Shown in pieces: positions 52,230-61,950 of a DNA stretch of 64,000 bases. The notes under the pieces are model-generated. The model had not been told where the DNA came from, did not search any database, and saw nothing but the letters and a program-made list of their open reading frames with translations. Origin of the DNA: Roseateles asaccharophilus (GTDB taxonomy: Bacteria; Pseudomonadota; Gammaproteobacteria; Burkholderiales; Burkholderiaceae_C); contig NZ_SNXE01000008.1 of NCBI RefSeq assembly GCF_004362405.1, positions 62,001 through 126,000 on the forward strand, given 5' to 3'. A program made the position numbers and the translations under genes. Within the stretch, counting starts at the first letter, position 1, and each line of letters opens with the position of its first letter.

Positions 52230-53288
52230 TCAGCCCAGTATCAGCGATCGCGCAGCGGCCCGCAGCTGGGTCTCACCACTACCCTCAAGCCGGACCGTGA
52301 GCGCCTGCGGCAAGAGCCGGTAATGTCCCTGCAGGGAGCGTTCGTAGCCGGGGTCGTAATGCTCGCGCATTAGGGCGCCAAACACCTCGGCCCAGTCGCC
52401 GGCGCGGGCCTGGGCCTGCCAGCGCCGCACGGTTTCGCGCCCGCGCAATTCCACCAGCCCGTCCAGCAGCGTGCAGAAGGCCTCGGGCGCCGCGTGGAAA
52501 TGGGCGTAGTCCTGCATCAGCAGTTCCAGCCGGGCCGGCTCGGGCATTTCCACCCACAGGCAGCGGCCCTGTTCCCGCATCTGGCGGTGCAGGGTTTCGG
52601 GCACCCGCAGCTGGCCGATCTTGCGGCTTTCGCTCTCCACGTACACGGGCTTGCGGCAATCCAGGCCACGCAGCTGCTGCCAGAGCAGGGAATCAAAGGC
52701 CTTTTGGCTGGGCTGGGGTGCGCCGGGCAGGGCGCCGAGTACCGAGCCGCGGTGGCAGGCCGCGGCCTCCAGGTCCAGCACCTGGGCACCCTCGACGGCC
52801 AGGGCCTGCAGCAGGCGTGTCTTGCCACTGCCGGTGCGGCCGCACAGCACATGCAGATTCAGGCCCAGGGGCAGACGCTCCAGATCCTCGCGCACCTGCT
52901 GGCGATAGGCCTTGTAGCCGCCTTGCAGCTGGCGGGAGCGAAAGCCGATCTGGCCCAGAAACCAGTTCATGGCGCCCGATCGCTGGCCGCCGCGCCAGCA
53001 GTAGACCAGGGGGCGCCAGTGCTTGGGCTTGTCGCGCAGGGTCTCGTCCAGATGACGGGCGATATTGCGCGCCACCAGGGCGGCACCCAGCTTGCGGGCC
53101 TCGAAGGGCGACTCCTTGTAGAGCGTGCCGACGATGCGGCGCTCCTCGTTGTCCAGCACCGGCAGGCTGATCGCGCCGGGCAGATGGTCCTCGGCGTATT
53201 CGGCCGGCGAGCGCACATCGATGATGGCGTCGAACTGCGCCAGATCGGCCAGTGCGTCGGCACACTTGATCAGATGCCCCAGGCTCAT
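52230..53288 (-). CDS. selU: tRNA 2-selenouridine synthase
   Basis: Replaces the sulfur of 2-thiouridine at tRNA position 34 with selenium, via a geranylated intermediate. The 352-residue protein has an N-terminal rhodanese domain with the essential Cys97 in YCWRGGQRSGAM and a P-loop domain with GRTGSGKT at 150-157. A longer frame reaches 53531, but ATG 53288 gives the family N-terminus and lies 8 bases after glnD. No selD is visible in the window. Confidence 0.93.
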   Translation of the reverse strand: MSLGHLIKCADALADLAQFDAIIDVRSPAEYAEDHLPGAISLPVLDNEERRIVGTLYKESPFEARKLGAALVARNIARHLDETLRDKPKHWRPLVYCWRGGQRSGAMNWFLGQIGFRSRQLQGGYKAYRQQVREDLERLPLGLNLHVLCGRTGSGKTRLLQALAVEGAQVLDLEAAACHRGSVLGALPGAPQPSQKAFDSLLWQQLRGLDCRKPVYVESESRKIGQLRVPETLHRQMREQGRCLWVEMPEPARLELLMQDYAHFHAAPEAFCTLLDGLVELRGRETVRRWQAQARAGDWAEVFGALMREHYDPGYERSLQGHYRLLPQALTVRLEGSGETQLRAAARSLILG

Positions 53289-53295
53289 GGTGGTG

Positions 53296-55887
53296 TCAGG
53301 CCGGCAGTGAGACCGCGTCCAGCAGCTCGGTCTCGACCTGCAGCTGGCTCTTGTTCTGTTGCAGGGCCGGGCCGTCGACCAAGAAGGTGTCTTCCACGCG
53401 CTCGCCCAGGGTGGAAATCTTGGCCAGCTGCAGATTGATGCCATGGCGCGCCAGCACGCGGGCGATGGCATAGAGCAGGCCGGCACGGTCGCTGGTACTG
53501 ATGGACAGCAGCCAGCGCTGGGCTTTCTCATCGGGGCGCAGCGCGATGCGGGGCGTGAAGGGGAAGCTCTTGACCCGGCGCGACAGCCGCCCGCGCCGCG
53601 GTTCGGGCAGGGGGCCCTCGCTGTTCAGGGCCTGCGCCAGCTTGGCTTCCACCAGGGAGACCAGGTCACGGTGATTGAGGTCCAGATCGGGGCTGATGAC
53701 TTGGAAGGTGTCCAGCGCATAGCCGCTGCGCGTGGTGTGGACCTTGGCGTCCAGAATGTTGAAGCCCGCACCATCAAAGTAGCCACAGATGCGCGCAAAG
53801 AGATCCTGTCGGTCCGGCGCATAGACCAGCACCTGCAGGCCTTCGCCCACCGGCGAGGGACGGGCCCGTACCACCGGGGCACCGCCGTCCACATGTCGCC
53901 ACAGCGAGCGGGCATGCCAGGCCAGCTCGCCCGCCTCGTGCCGGGCAAAGTAGCTGAGCTCCAGCGTGGCCCAGAGTCCCGCCTCCGTGTCGGGCAGCAT
54001 GGCATGCAGGGCCAGCAGCTGGCGTGCCTCCTGCTTGCGCGCCTCGATATCGGCGTCCAGATTGGGCTTGGCCCCACCCAGGGCACGCAGGGTCAGGCGG
54101 TAGAGGTCTTCCAGCAGCTTGCCCTTCCAGGCGTTCCAGACCTTGGGGCTGGTGCCACGGATATCGGCCACGGTGAGCAGGTAGAGCGCGGTGAGGCGGC
54201 GCGCATCGCCCATGCGCTTGGCAAAAGCCGCCACCACATCCGGGTCGGAGAGGTCCTCCTTCTGCGCCACGCGCGAGAGCGTCAGGTGTTCCTGCACCAG
54301 GAAGACCACCAGGGCCGTGTCCTCGCGCGACAGGCCGTGCTCGCGGCAGAAGCGCCGCGCCTCGGTGCCGCCCAGCTCGGAGTGATCGCCGCCGCGGCCC
54401 TTGGCCACATCATGGAAGAGGGCCGCGATGTAGAGCAGATGGGGCTTGTCGAACTGGGCCGCCAGCTGGGAGCAGGCCGGGTACTCGTGGGCATGCTCCG
54501 GGATGAAGAAGCGGCGCACATTGCGCAGCACCATCAGGATGTGCTGGTCCACGGTGTAGACATGGAACAGGTCGTGCTGCATCTGGCCCACGATGCGGCG
54601 GAACACCCAGAGGTAGCGCCCCAGCACCGAGGTCTGGTTCATCAGCCTGAAGGCATGGGTCTGGCCCTCGGGCTGCTGCAGGATGCGCATGAACAGGGCC
54701 CGGTTGGCCGGATCGCGCCGGAAGGCGCTGTTCATCAGCTCGCGGGCGTTGTAGAGCGCGCGCAGGGTGCGGGCCGAGAGACCCTTGATGCCAGGGGTCT
54801 GCTGGTAGACCAGAAAGGTTTCCAGGATGGCGTGGGGTTCGCGCTCGTACAGGTCGTCGCTGACGACTTCCAGCATGCCGGCACGGTCCAGGAAGCGCTC
54901 GTTGATCGGGCGCATCAGGGCTTGCTGCGAGCCCATGATCTGCTCTTCCAGATTGAGCAGCAGGATCTGGTTGAGCTGGCTCACCGCCTTGGCCGCCCAG
55001 TAGTAGCGGCGCATCAGCACCTCGGAGGCGCGCTGGCTGTCGGTGGAAGCGTAGCCAAAGCTCTGGGCCACGGCCGTCTGCAGGTCGAAGACCAGGCGGT
55101 CCTCGCGCCGACCGGCTACCGCGTGCAGGCGGCAGCGGATCAGGGAGAGCAGCCCCTCGTTGCGCTGCAGCTGCCGGCTCTCGAAGGGCGTGATCAGGCC
55201 GCGGGTGCTGAGCGCGTGCCAGGTCTTGCCCAGTCCGGCGGCGCGCGCGATCCAGATCAGCATCTGCAGATCGCGCAATCCCCCCGGGCTTTCCTTGCAG
55301 TTGGGCTCCAGAGCGTAGGGGGTGTCGTCGTACTTGACGTGACGCTGCTGGGCCTCCAGGCGCTTGGCGCGCAAAAAGGCCCGGGCATCCATGGCCTGCA
55401 TCAGGCGGCGCTCAAACTGCTTGAACAGGGCCTTGTCGCCGGCCAGCAGCCGGGCTTCGAGCATGGCCGTCTGCACCGTCACATCGCCAGCGGCCTCGCT
55501 GATGCACTCGCCCAGGGTGCGGACCGAGGAGCCGATCTCCAGCCCCACATCCCAGCAGGCGGTGATGAAACTCTCCAGGGCGCTCTTGAGCGCGCCCGGC
55601 TGATGGGCCTCCATGCCGTCGGGCAGCAGCAGCAGCACATCGACATCGGAATGCGGGAAGAGGGCGCCGCGGCCATAGCCGCCCACGGCCACCAGGCCGG
55701 TGCCGGCGGGCAGGCCAGCCTGAGCCCACAGGGCTTGCAGCGTGGCATCAACCTGGCGCGCCAACTGCCGCATCAGCCGCTGAGCCGCCGTGACCGAGGC
55801 TTTCTGTTGCAGGAAGCTGGCCAGCAGGGCCTGCTTGTCCTGCTTGAACTGGCGCCGCAGCTCGGCGATATCCGGGCCCTGGCTCAT
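53296..55887 (-). CDS. glnD: PII uridylyltransferase / uridylyl-removing enzyme
   Basis: Bifunctional nitrogen sensor that uridylylates PII proteins and removes the tag when glutamine is high. The 863-residue protein has a nucleotidyltransferase domain ([20 protein letters not shown] at about 66-85), an HD domain ([17 protein letters not shown] near 490) and two C-terminal ACT domains (about 690-790 and 800-863). Its length is typical. It is cotranscribed with map upstream (14-base gap) and selU downstream. Confidence 0.97.
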   Translation of the reverse strand: MSQGPDIAELRRQFKQDKQALLASFLQQKASVTAAQRLMRQLARQVDATLQALWAQAGLPAGTGLVAVGGYGRGALFPHSDVDVLLLLPDGMEAHQPGALKSALESFITACWDVGLEIGSSVRTLGECISEAAGDVTVQTAMLEARLLAGDKALFKQFERRLMQAMDARAFLRAKRLEAQQRHVKYDDTPYALEPNCKESPGGLRDLQMLIWIARAAGLGKTWHALSTRGLITPFESRQLQRNEGLLSLIRCRLHAVAGRREDRLVFDLQTAVAQSFGYASTDSQRASEVLMRRYYWAAKAVSQLNQILLLNLEEQIMGSQQALMRPINERFLDRAGMLEVVSDDLYEREPHAILETFLVYQQTPGIKGLSARTLRALYNARELMNSAFRRDPANRALFMRILQQPEGQTHAFRLMNQTSVLGRYLWVFRRIVGQMQHDLFHVYTVDQHILMVLRNVRRFFIPEHAHEYPACSQLAAQFDKPHLLYIAALFHDVAKGRGGDHSELGGTEARRFCREHGLSREDTALVVFLVQEHLTLSRVAQKEDLSDPDVVAAFAKRMGDARRLTALYLLTVADIRGTSPKVWNAWKGKLLEDLYRLTLRALGGAKPNLDADIEARKQEARQLLALHAMLPDTEAGLWATLELSYFARHEAGELAWHARSLWRHVDGGAPVVRARPSPVGEGLQVLVYAPDRQDLFARICGYFDGAGFNILDAKVHTTRSGYALDTFQVISPDLDLNHRDLVSLVEAKLAQALNSEGPLPEPRRGRLSRRVKSFPFTPRIALRPDEKAQRWLLSISTSDRAGLLYAIARVLARHGINLQLAKISTLGERVEDTFLVDGPALQQNKSQLQVETELLDAVSLPA

Positions 55888-55901
55888 GGGGGTGAGGGCG
55901 T

Positions 55902-56711
55902 TCAGGCGGCGGCCGTGATGAAGTCAGGCGGCGGCGGGCTGCCGGCCGACAGGGTCAGCACCTCGTAGCCGCTGTCGGTGACCAGCACCGTGTGCTCCCA
56001 TTGTGCGGAGAGCGAACGGTCCTTGGTCACAATGGTCCAGCCGTCGCCCATCTCGCGGATCTCGCGCCGGCCCGCATTGATCATGGGCTCGATGGTGAAG
56101 ATCATGCCCGGCACCAGCTCCTCCAGCGTGCCGGGGCGGCCATAGTGCAGCACCTGGGGCTCTTCATGGAACTTCTTGCCGATGCCGTGGCCGCAGAACT
56201 CGCGCACCACCGAAAAGCCGGCGTTTTCCGAGAAGGTCTGGATGGCATGTCCGATATCGCCCAGGCGCGCGCCGGGCTTGACCTTCTGGATGCCCTTCCA
56301 CATGGCGTCGTAGGTGAAGGCGCACAGGCGCTTGGCGGCGATGGAACCTTCGCCCACCACATACATGCGGCTGTTGTCCCCGTGCCAGCCGTCTTTGATG
56401 ACGGTGACATCGATGTTGACGATGTCGCCGTTCTTCAGGGGGCGGTCATTCGGGATGCCGTGGCAGACCTGGTGATTGATCGAGGTGCAGATGGACTTGG
56501 GGTAGGGCGTGTAACCCGGCGGCTGGTAGTTCAGCGGTGCGGGAATGGCCTTTTGCACATTGACGATGTAGTCATGGGCCAGCTTGTCCAGCTGCTCGGT
56601 GCTGACCCCGGGCTTGACATGGGGGGTCAGCATGTCCAGCACTTCGGAAGCCAGGCGCCCGGCGATGCGCATGCCCTCGATGTCCGCGCCGGTCTTGATG
56701 GTGATCGTCAT
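55902..56711 (-). CDS. map: Methionine aminopeptidase, type I
   Basis: Removes the initiator methionine from nascent proteins. The 269-residue enzyme has all five metal ligands: Asp101, Asp112, His175, Glu208 and Glu239. Typical blocks are [40 protein letters not shown] and FTIEPMI. The map-glnD order is the enterobacterial/betaproteobacterial norm. There is no rpsB upstream in the window, so that usual neighbour is displaced here. Confidence 0.97.
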   Translation of the reverse strand: MTITIKTGADIEGMRIAGRLASEVLDMLTPHVKPGVSTEQLDKLAHDYIVNVQKAIPAPLNYQPPGYTPYPKSICTSINHQVCHGIPNDRPLKNGDIVNIDVTVIKDGWHGDNSRMYVVGEGSIAAKRLCAFTYDAMWKGIQKVKPGARLGDIGHAIQTFSENAGFSVVREFCGHGIGKKFHEEPQVLHYGRPGTLEELVPGMIFTIEPMINAGRREIREMGDGWTIVTKDRSLSAQWEHTVLVTDSGYEVLTLSAGSPPPPDFITAAA

Positions 56712-56765
56712 GGGCGGATTATCTCAGAGGGGCCAAGCCCGCGTTGGAGTCTGCCCCCAATCCGT

Positions 56766-57581
56766 TCAAGCGACGAGGCCGGCCCAGGCGGCCAGAAGCA
56801 CCGCGATGCCGAAGGCGATGCGATACCAAGCAAAGGGCGCGAAGCTGTGGCCCTTGATCCAGGCCATCAGCCAGCGAACCACGGCAAAGCCGGTCAAGGC
56901 CGCCGTGCCGAAGGCCACGGCCAGCGCGGCCCAGTTCTCAGGTGGCGCCTGCGTGTTGGAGGCGTATTCCAGCACGGCGAACGCGCTGGCGGCGAACATG
57001 GTCGGAATGCCGACGAGGAAGGCGAACTCGGCCGCCGCCGGGCGTGCGAGTGCGCCGGCCAGCATGGCCGCGAAGATCGCCGCCGCGGAGCGTGAGGTGC
57101 CGGGGAACACGCCCGCGACCACCTGGGCCAAGCCCACCCACACGGCCACATTCCAGCCGATATGCGTCTGCCCGGGGCGATGGGCGAGCGCGCGCTCGAT
57201 GGCGAGCATCGCCACGCCGCCAAGAATCAAGGCCAGTGCCACCGGAACCACGGTCTCGGGCAGCTTCCAGCCCATCAAACGCACCGGCAGACCGACGCCA
57301 GCGGTGACCACGAAGGCCAGTGCGAGCTTGAGCAGGTAGTCGCGTTGCTCCGCCTGGCGCCAGCCCGCAGCGAGGCTCAGCAGTCGCTCACGGAACACTA
57401 GGGTGATGGCGAGGATCGCACCACTTTGGATCACGATATTGAAGAGGTCGGACTTGGGCCCGAGCCACTGCTGGGCAATCAGCAGATGACCGGTGGAGGA
57501 GATCGGCAGGAATTCGGTCAGCCCCTCCAGCACGCCCATGAAGGCGGCCTTGATCAATGGCATGAGATCCAACGCGTTCAC
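56766..57581 (-). CDS. uppP: Undecaprenyl-diphosphatase
   Basis: Recycles the lipid carrier for peptidoglycan and other envelope polymers by removing a phosphate from undecaprenyl diphosphate; high copy gives bacitracin resistance. The 271-residue protein with eight helices has GVLEGLTEFLPISSTGHLLI and PGTSRSAAAI, the two catalytic motifs. The start appears to be GTG 57581; ATG 57563 (MPLIKAAFMG) is an alternative because the spacing to GGGA is poor for the GTG. Confidence 0.95.
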   Translation of the reverse strand: MNALDLMPLIKAAFMGVLEGLTEFLPISSTGHLLIAQQWLGPKSDLFNIVIQSGAILAITLVFRERLLSLAAGWRQAEQRDYLLKLALAFVVTAGVGLPVRLMGWKLPETVVPVALALILGGVAMLAIERALAHRPGQTHIGWNVAVWVGLAQVVAGVFPGTSRSAAAIFAAMLAGALARPAAAEFAFLVGIPTMFAASAFAVLEYASNTQAPPENWAALAVAFGTAALTGFAVVRWLMAWIKGHSFAPFAWYRIAFGIAVLLAAWAGLVA

Positions 57582-57645
57582 TCCCTAAAACTTGATGCGG
57601 GCGGCGATGATAGCCGCCCCCGATGACTTGACCCCCTGGGGGTGC

Positions 57646-57673
57646 TTGACTACATTGCTGACCAATCAGTCAG
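57646..57673 (+). promoter_or_regulatory. Promoter with a probable TetR operator upstream of the TetR gene
   Basis: TTGACT (57646-57651) could be a -35. CTGAC-CAATCA-GTCAG (57658-57673) is a 5-base perfect inverted repeat eight bases before the TetR ATG, placed where the -10 should be. The -10 itself is poor. The layout suggests autorepression. Confidence 0.5.
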
Positions 57674-57680
57674 TATTTCG

Positions 57681-58346
57681 ATGCCCAAGTCCAGCCCATC
57701 GCGACCCACCGCCCAGCCCGCGCGTCAGCGTCGGAAGGAGGCGAGGCCTCAGGAGTTGCTGGCGGCTGCGCTGGAGTTCTTCGTGGAGAAGGGCTTTGCA
57801 GCCACCCGCGCCGAGGAGGTGGCGGCCCGTGCCGGCGTGTCCAAGGGCACGCTTTATCTCTACTACCCCAGCAAGGAAGAGCTCTTCAAGGCCGTGGTGC
57901 GCGAGAGCTTGGCGGTGCATATTGCCGAGGGGCATGAGGTGGTGGCCCAGCATCGCGGCAGCGTGGCGGACTTGCTGCGCTTCGTGATGACCGAGTGGTG
58001 GCGTCGTGTGGGGCAGGGGGCCGCGGGCGGCATCTGCAAGATCATGATCGCGGAGGCTCGCAACTTTCCCGAGCTGGCCCAGTTCTATGTGGACGAGGTG
58101 ATTGCACCCAGCCACAGACTGCTCGGCAGCGTGCTTCAGCGCGGCATGGACAGCGGCGAGTTCAGGCCCTTGCCCCTGGCGGAGACGGTCCAGGTGCTGA
58201 TTGCGCCGGTGCTGCAGCAAACCCTGTTCCTCAGTGCCTTCGGCGCCTGCCACATGCCGACGCCCTGGCCCGAGCCCATGGCAGTGCTTGAAGTGCAGAT
58301 GGACCTGATGCTGGAAGGCCTTCTGCAACGCCCGCCTTCCGGTTGA
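57681..58346 (+). CDS. TetR-family transcriptional regulator
   Basis: The 221-residue regulator has an N-terminal three-helix DNA-binding domain (PQELLAAALEFFVEKGFAAT, VAARAGVSKGTLYLYYPSKE; about 25-75) and a TetR C-terminal sensor region with IMIAEARNFPELAQFYVDEV, typical of the AefR/NfxB-like TetR_C group. ATG 57681 is used; no Shine-Dalgarno is seen. The operator overlaps its own promoter and the divergent uppP gene. No efflux operon is adjacent, so its target is unknown. Confidence 0.87.
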   Translation: MPKSSPSRPTAQPARQRRKEARPQELLAAALEFFVEKGFAATRAEEVAARAGVSKGTLYLYYPSKEELFKAVVRESLAVHIAEGHEVVAQHRGSVADLLRFVMTEWWRRVGQGAAGGICKIMIAEARNFPELAQFYVDEVIAPSHRLLGSVLQRGMDSGEFRPLPLAETVQVLIAPVLQQTLFLSAFGACHMPTPWPEPMAVLEVQMDLMLEGLLQRPPSG

Positions 58347-58443
58347 GCGGGTGCCGCCGGGCTCCGGCGTGGTGCCCTGACATCAGACTCGCCGAGCGGC
58401 GAAATAGAATCCGCGCAGCATGTATTTGAAGGATCGCTCCACC

Positions 58444-59094
58444 ATGAACGTCGAACAAGCCCGCTTCAATATGATCGAACAGCAGATCCGTCCCTGGGAC
58501 GTGCTGGATCAGGGCGTGCTGTCCCTGCTGACCCTGCTCAAGCGCGAGGACTTCGTGCCGGCCGCCCACAAGGCCCTGGCCTTCATGGACACCGAGATCC
58601 CGCTGGGCCATGGCCAGTTCATGCTGGCCCCGCGCGTGGAAGCCCGTCTGCTGCAGGAGCTCAAGGTCACCCGCCACGAGAAGGTGCTGGAGATCGGCAC
58701 GGGCTCCGGCTATATGGCCGCCCTGCTGGGCCACAAGGCCCAGAGCGTGATCAGCCTGGAGTCCCAGCCTGAGCTGGCCAAGCAGGCGGCCGAGAATCTC
58801 AAGCGCGCCGGCGTGCTCAATGTGAAGGTGCTGGCCCAGGACGGCAGCCAGGGCTTGCCGGCCGAGGCGCCCTTTGACGTGATCCTGCTGTCCGGCTCGG
58901 TGGCCGAGGTGCCTCGCGCCCTGCTGGAGCAGCTCAAGCCAGGTGGCCGCCTGGCCGCTGTCGTGGGCTCCGAGCCCGTGATGCGCGCCATGCTCTACAC
59001 CCGTGTGGGCAATGAGTTCAAGACGCAGGTGCTGTTCGACACCGTGGTTCCCCGCCTGGCAGGTTTCGCCGAGGCCTCCGCTTTCAGCTTCTGA
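58444..59094 (+). CDS. pcm: Protein-L-isoaspartate O-methyltransferase family protein
   Basis: The 216-residue AdoMet-dependent methyltransferase has the binding motif VLEIGTGSGYMAALL and post-I QDGSQGLPAEAPFDVI. In Pcm proteins it repairs isoaspartyl residues. The N-terminal region lacks the usual VPRxxF, here EDFVPAAHKALAFMDTEIPLG, so function may have drifted, as is common in the Burkholderiales copy beside tolC. AAGGA at 58429-58433 supports ATG 58444 over ATG 58420. It overlaps the rhodanese gene by one base. Confidence 0.85.
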   Translation: MNVEQARFNMIEQQIRPWDVLDQGVLSLLTLLKREDFVPAAHKALAFMDTEIPLGHGQFMLAPRVEARLLQELKVTRHEKVLEIGTGSGYMAALLGHKAQSVISLESQPELAKQAAENLKRAGVLNVKVLAQDGSQGLPAEAPFDVILLSGSVAEVPRALLEQLKPGGRLAAVVGSEPVMRAMLYTRVGNEFKTQVLFDTVVPRLAGFAEASAFSF

Positions 59095-59423
59095 TGCCGC
59101 GCCAACTGCCGGTCGGGGAGGCTGTCGGGCTGCTCAACTCGGCGCAGCCCCCCTTGCTGCTGGATGTGCGTGAGCCCTGGGAGGCCGGGCTCGCTCGTAT
59201 TGCCACGGCGGGGCCGCAGTGCCTCATGCCCATGGGGCAGGTTCCGGAGCGTCTGGCAGAGCTGGACCCCTCGCAGTCCATCGTGGTTTATTGCCACCAC
59301 GGGATGCGAAGTCTGCAGGTCGTCGCATTTTTGGAGCGCCAGGGCTTCGAAAACGTCTATAACCTCGCCGGCGGCATTGAGGCTTGGTCGGTGGAGGTCG
59401 ACCCCGCAGTGCCGCGTTACTGA
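59094..59423 (+). CDS. Single-domain rhodanese
   Basis: The 109-residue sulfurtransferase has the active-site loop YCHHGMRS with Cys67 and LLLDVREPWE near residue 25. The stop/start overlap TGATG couples it to the methyltransferase gene; tolC follows after 40 bases. The pcm-rhodanese-tolC string is a conserved betaproteobacterial arrangement. Its physiological sulfur donor is unknown. Confidence 0.92.
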   Translation: MPRQLPVGEAVGLLNSAQPPLLLDVREPWEAGLARIATAGPQCLMPMGQVPERLAELDPSQSIVVYCHHGMRSLQVVAFLERQGFENVYNLAGGIEAWSVEVDPAVPRY

Positions 59424-59463
59424 CAGCGCCCCGTTCACGAATTCGCCCTAGCAAGGAAGACAC

Positions 59464-60867
59464 ATGCTCGCCGATCACAAGAAGACGAAGACCCCCATGA
59501 TTCGAGCCGCAAGCGCCTGTGGGCGCCTGGCCCGTCTTCCCTTGGCCCTGGGCTTGCTGCTCGCGGGCGCGGCGGCGCAGGCGCAGAGTCTGCAGGAGTT
59601 GTACGAGGCGGCTCGCGCTTTCGACGCCTCCTATTTGGCGGCGCGTGCGCAAGCCGAGTCGGCCCAGCACCGTGCGGAGCAGGCCAATGCCCTGGCGCGC
59701 CCGACCCTGGGTCTGGGTTTGAGCGGCACGCACCAGCAGGCCGATCCGCCGAGCCGTTTCGCCACGGTCAACGGTCAGACGGTGCAGGTCAGCGGTGACC
59801 GTGTGGGCACCACCACCTGGCAGACCGGGTTGAACGCCAAGTACGCGCTCTACAACCGTGCCAACGCCCTGAGCATCGAACAGGCACGTCGCGCCCTGGG
59901 GGTCAGCCAGGCCGATCTGGAGGCCGCCGAGCAGGACCTGATCGTGCGCGTGTCCCAGGCCTATTTCGATGTGCTGGCGGCGCGCGACGTGCTGGCCGCC
60001 ACGCGGGCTAACAAGGCGGCCAATGCCGAGCAGCTGGCTTCGGCCAAGCGCAATTTCGAGGTGGGCACCGCCACCATCACCGACACCCGCGAGGCCCAGG
60101 CACGTTTCGACCTGAGCACCGCCCAGGAGTTGGCGGCCGAGAACGATCTGCGCGTCAAGCGCGTCACCCTGGACCAGATCGTGGGCCGCAACGGCGTCGA
60201 GCCCAAGCCCCTGGCGCTGCCCGTCGCCCTGCCGGCGGTAGCGCCCCTGAATGTGGAGCCCTGGGTGAACCAGGCCGACGAGTTGCACCCGCTGGTGCGC
60301 AAGGCACGTCTGGGTCTGGAGGTGGCGCAGCTGGAAACCGGCAAGGCCCGCGCCGCCAATGGCGTGACCGTGGACATGACCGGCAGCCTGGGCGTATCGG
60401 ATGCCCGTGGCTCCGGGGCCCAGCTCCCGGGCACCACCACGGCTGCAACCGTGGGTGTGCAGATGAATCTGCCGCTCTACACCGGCGGCTACAACCAGAA
60501 CCGCATCAAGGAGACGCTCTCCCTGGAGGAGAAGGCGCGCAACGATTTGGACTTCGCCCGCCGCTCGGTGGCGGAGGGCACGCGCCGCGCCTTCCTGGGG
60601 GTGCAGTCCCTGCAGGCCCAGGTCAAGGCCTATGAGGCGGCCGAGGCTTCCAGCAAGCTGGCCCTGGAGGCCACGCAGCTGGGCTACAAGGTCGGCGTGC
60701 GCGTGAATCTGGATGTGCTCAATGCCCAGAACCAGCTCTACAGCACCCAGCGCGATCTGGCCAAGGCTCGCTATGACACGGTGCTGACCGGCTTGCGCCT
60801 GCGCCAGGCTTCGGGCCAGCTGCGGGCCGAAGACGTGGCGGCGGTGAACCAGCTGCTGGCCAAGTAA
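59464..60867 (+). CDS. tolC: TolC-family outer-membrane efflux/secretion channel
   Basis: The trimeric channel connects to inner-membrane efflux pumps and type I secretion. The 467-residue precursor has a signal peptide (LARLPLALGLLLAGAAAQAQ, after a longer N-region), then two TolC repeats with long helices. QSLQELYEAARAFDASYLAA is the typical mature start, and YTGGYNQNRIKETLS and SSKLALEATQLGYKVG lie in the second half. AAGGA six bases upstream supports ATG 59464; the second Met at 59497 is possible. A terminator follows directly. Confidence 0.95.
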   Translation: MLADHKKTKTPMIRAASACGRLARLPLALGLLLAGAAAQAQSLQELYEAARAFDASYLAARAQAESAQHRAEQANALARPTLGLGLSGTHQQADPPSRFATVNGQTVQVSGDRVGTTTWQTGLNAKYALYNRANALSIEQARRALGVSQADLEAAEQDLIVRVSQAYFDVLAARDVLAATRANKAANAEQLASAKRNFEVGTATITDTREAQARFDLSTAQELAAENDLRVKRVTLDQIVGRNGVEPKPLALPVALPAVAPLNVEPWVNQADELHPLVRKARLGLEVAQLETGKARAANGVTVDMTGSLGVSDARGSGAQLPGTTTAATVGVQMNLPLYTGGYNQNRIKETLSLEEKARNDLDFARRSVAEGTRRAFLGVQSLQAQVKAYEAAEASSKLALEATQLGYKVGVRVNLDVLNAQNQLYSTQRDLAKARYDTVLTGLRLRQASGQLRAEDVAAVNQLLAK

Positions 60868-60887
60868 GCCGCACCGTCTCCTCTTGC

Positions 60888-60923
60888 ACACCCCGCCGCA
60901 GCAGCCCTGCGACGGGGTGTTTT
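60888..60923. terminator. Terminator between tolC and nhaR
   Basis: ACACCCCG (60888-60895) and CGGGGTGT (60913-60920) form the stem, with an extra CGCAG/CTGCG inner pair, and TTTTACTTT follows. It overlaps the end of the convergent nhaR gene. Confidence 0.8.
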
Positions 60924-61818
60924 ACTTTCCGAAGAGCCTGCCGCGGGCGGCCTCGGTGATGGCGACCACGCCCGGATGGGTGAGCCGGCGCTCCACCGAG
61001 ATGGCATAGAACTCCTGCACCAGCTCATCGCTGCGCCCCAGCAGCTCGACCCCGTACTGCGCGCAGGTCTCCTGCTCCAGCACCGTGGGGGCCGTGAACA
61101 CGCCCCGGCCCTGACGGCCAAAGGCATTCATAAGCGCCCCGTCGTCGAACTCCGCCAGCACATGGGGGTGCAGCTCGTGTCGGGTCAGCCAGGCCTCGAG
61201 CAGGGGGCGCACCGCTGCGGCCTGGCCCTGGATCAGCATGGGCGCGTCGTTCAGGCAATCGGGGAATCGGCCCTTGAGCTTTTTGCGCAGCGAGGGCGCG
61301 GCAAAGAAGCTCAGCGGGCTTGAGCCCAGGGCGTGATTGAAGGCCTTGACGCTGACCTTGTGGGGCAGGGGCTCGTCGGCCAGCACCAGATCCAGCTTGT
61401 GCACCGCCAGCTGGCCCAGCAAATCCTGGAACTTGCCTTCGTGGCAGGACAGGTGGAGGTCCTCCTCCACATTGAGGGCCGGTTCCAGCAGGCGGTAGGC
61501 CACCTGTTTGGAGACCGAGTCCGCCACGCCCACCTTCAGCTCCAGCTGGCGCCGTCCCTGACGCGCCTGGCGCAGCCGCGACTCCAGATCCTGGCCCAGG
61601 GCAAAGATCTGGTCGGCGTAGCTGAGGGCAAGCCGGCCCTCGTCGGTGAGCTCCAACCGGCGGCCGGCCTTGCGAAAGAGCTTGCGCCCCAGCCGCTCCT
61701 CGAGCAGCTTGATCTGGCTGGAGAGTGTTTGCGGGGTGGTGTTGAGTTGCTCACCCGCGCGCACGATGCCGCCCGCCTTGGCCGTGACCCAGAAGTACTG
61801 CAGATGCTTGAAGTTCAT
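60922..61818 (-). CDS. nhaR: LysR-family regulator NhaR
   Basis: The 298-residue LTTR begins MNFKHLQYFWVTAKAGGIVR with TPQTLSSQIKLLEERLGRKLF, the NhaR-type winged helix, and NhaR residues continue across the effector domain. NhaR senses Na+ and activates the NhaA antiporter in E. coli; no nhaA lies here, so other targets such as envelope genes are likely. It is divergent from the Bax1-I gene; the gap contains a CGTATA/TATACG dyad. Confidence 0.88.
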   Translation of the reverse strand: MNFKHLQYFWVTAKAGGIVRAGEQLNTTPQTLSSQIKLLEERLGRKLFRKAGRRLELTDEGRLALSYADQIFALGQDLESRLRQARQGRRQLELKVGVADSVSKQVAYRLLEPALNVEEDLHLSCHEGKFQDLLGQLAVHKLDLVLADEPLPHKVSVKAFNHALGSSPLSFFAAPSLRKKLKGRFPDCLNDAPMLIQGQAAAVRPLLEAWLTRHELHPHVLAEFDDGALMNAFGRQGRGVFTAPTVLEQETCAQYGVELLGRSDELVQEFYAISVERRLTHPGVVAITEAARGRLFGK

Positions 61819-61838
61819 GATCGGGTGTCTTGAAGATT

Positions 61839-61858
61839 CGTATAAATCGAAATATACG
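61839..61858. promoter_or_regulatory. Inverted repeat in the nhaR/Bax1-I divergent promoter
   Basis: CGTATA (61839-61844) and TATACG (61853-61858) form a 6-base dyad with an 8-base centre. The surrounding AAATCGAAATA and AAAATCGAATTTACGCG are unusually AT-rich for the window. It is a plausible LysR-type binding site (palindromic, AT-rich) for autoregulation and for the Bax1-I gene. Confidence 0.45.
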
Positions 61859-61950
61859 GCTTGAAAAATCGAATTTACGCGAAGTATCGCCGAGTCTAAA
61901 TTTCAGCCTGTCGATGCCTCATCGACGCGTTGTCTAGAAAGGACTTCAGC

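Noticed and set aside
53359-55968. An 869-codon plus-strand frame opposite glnD
   Set aside because: It mirrors the glnD codons and has no family features, while glnD has all its domains on the other strand.
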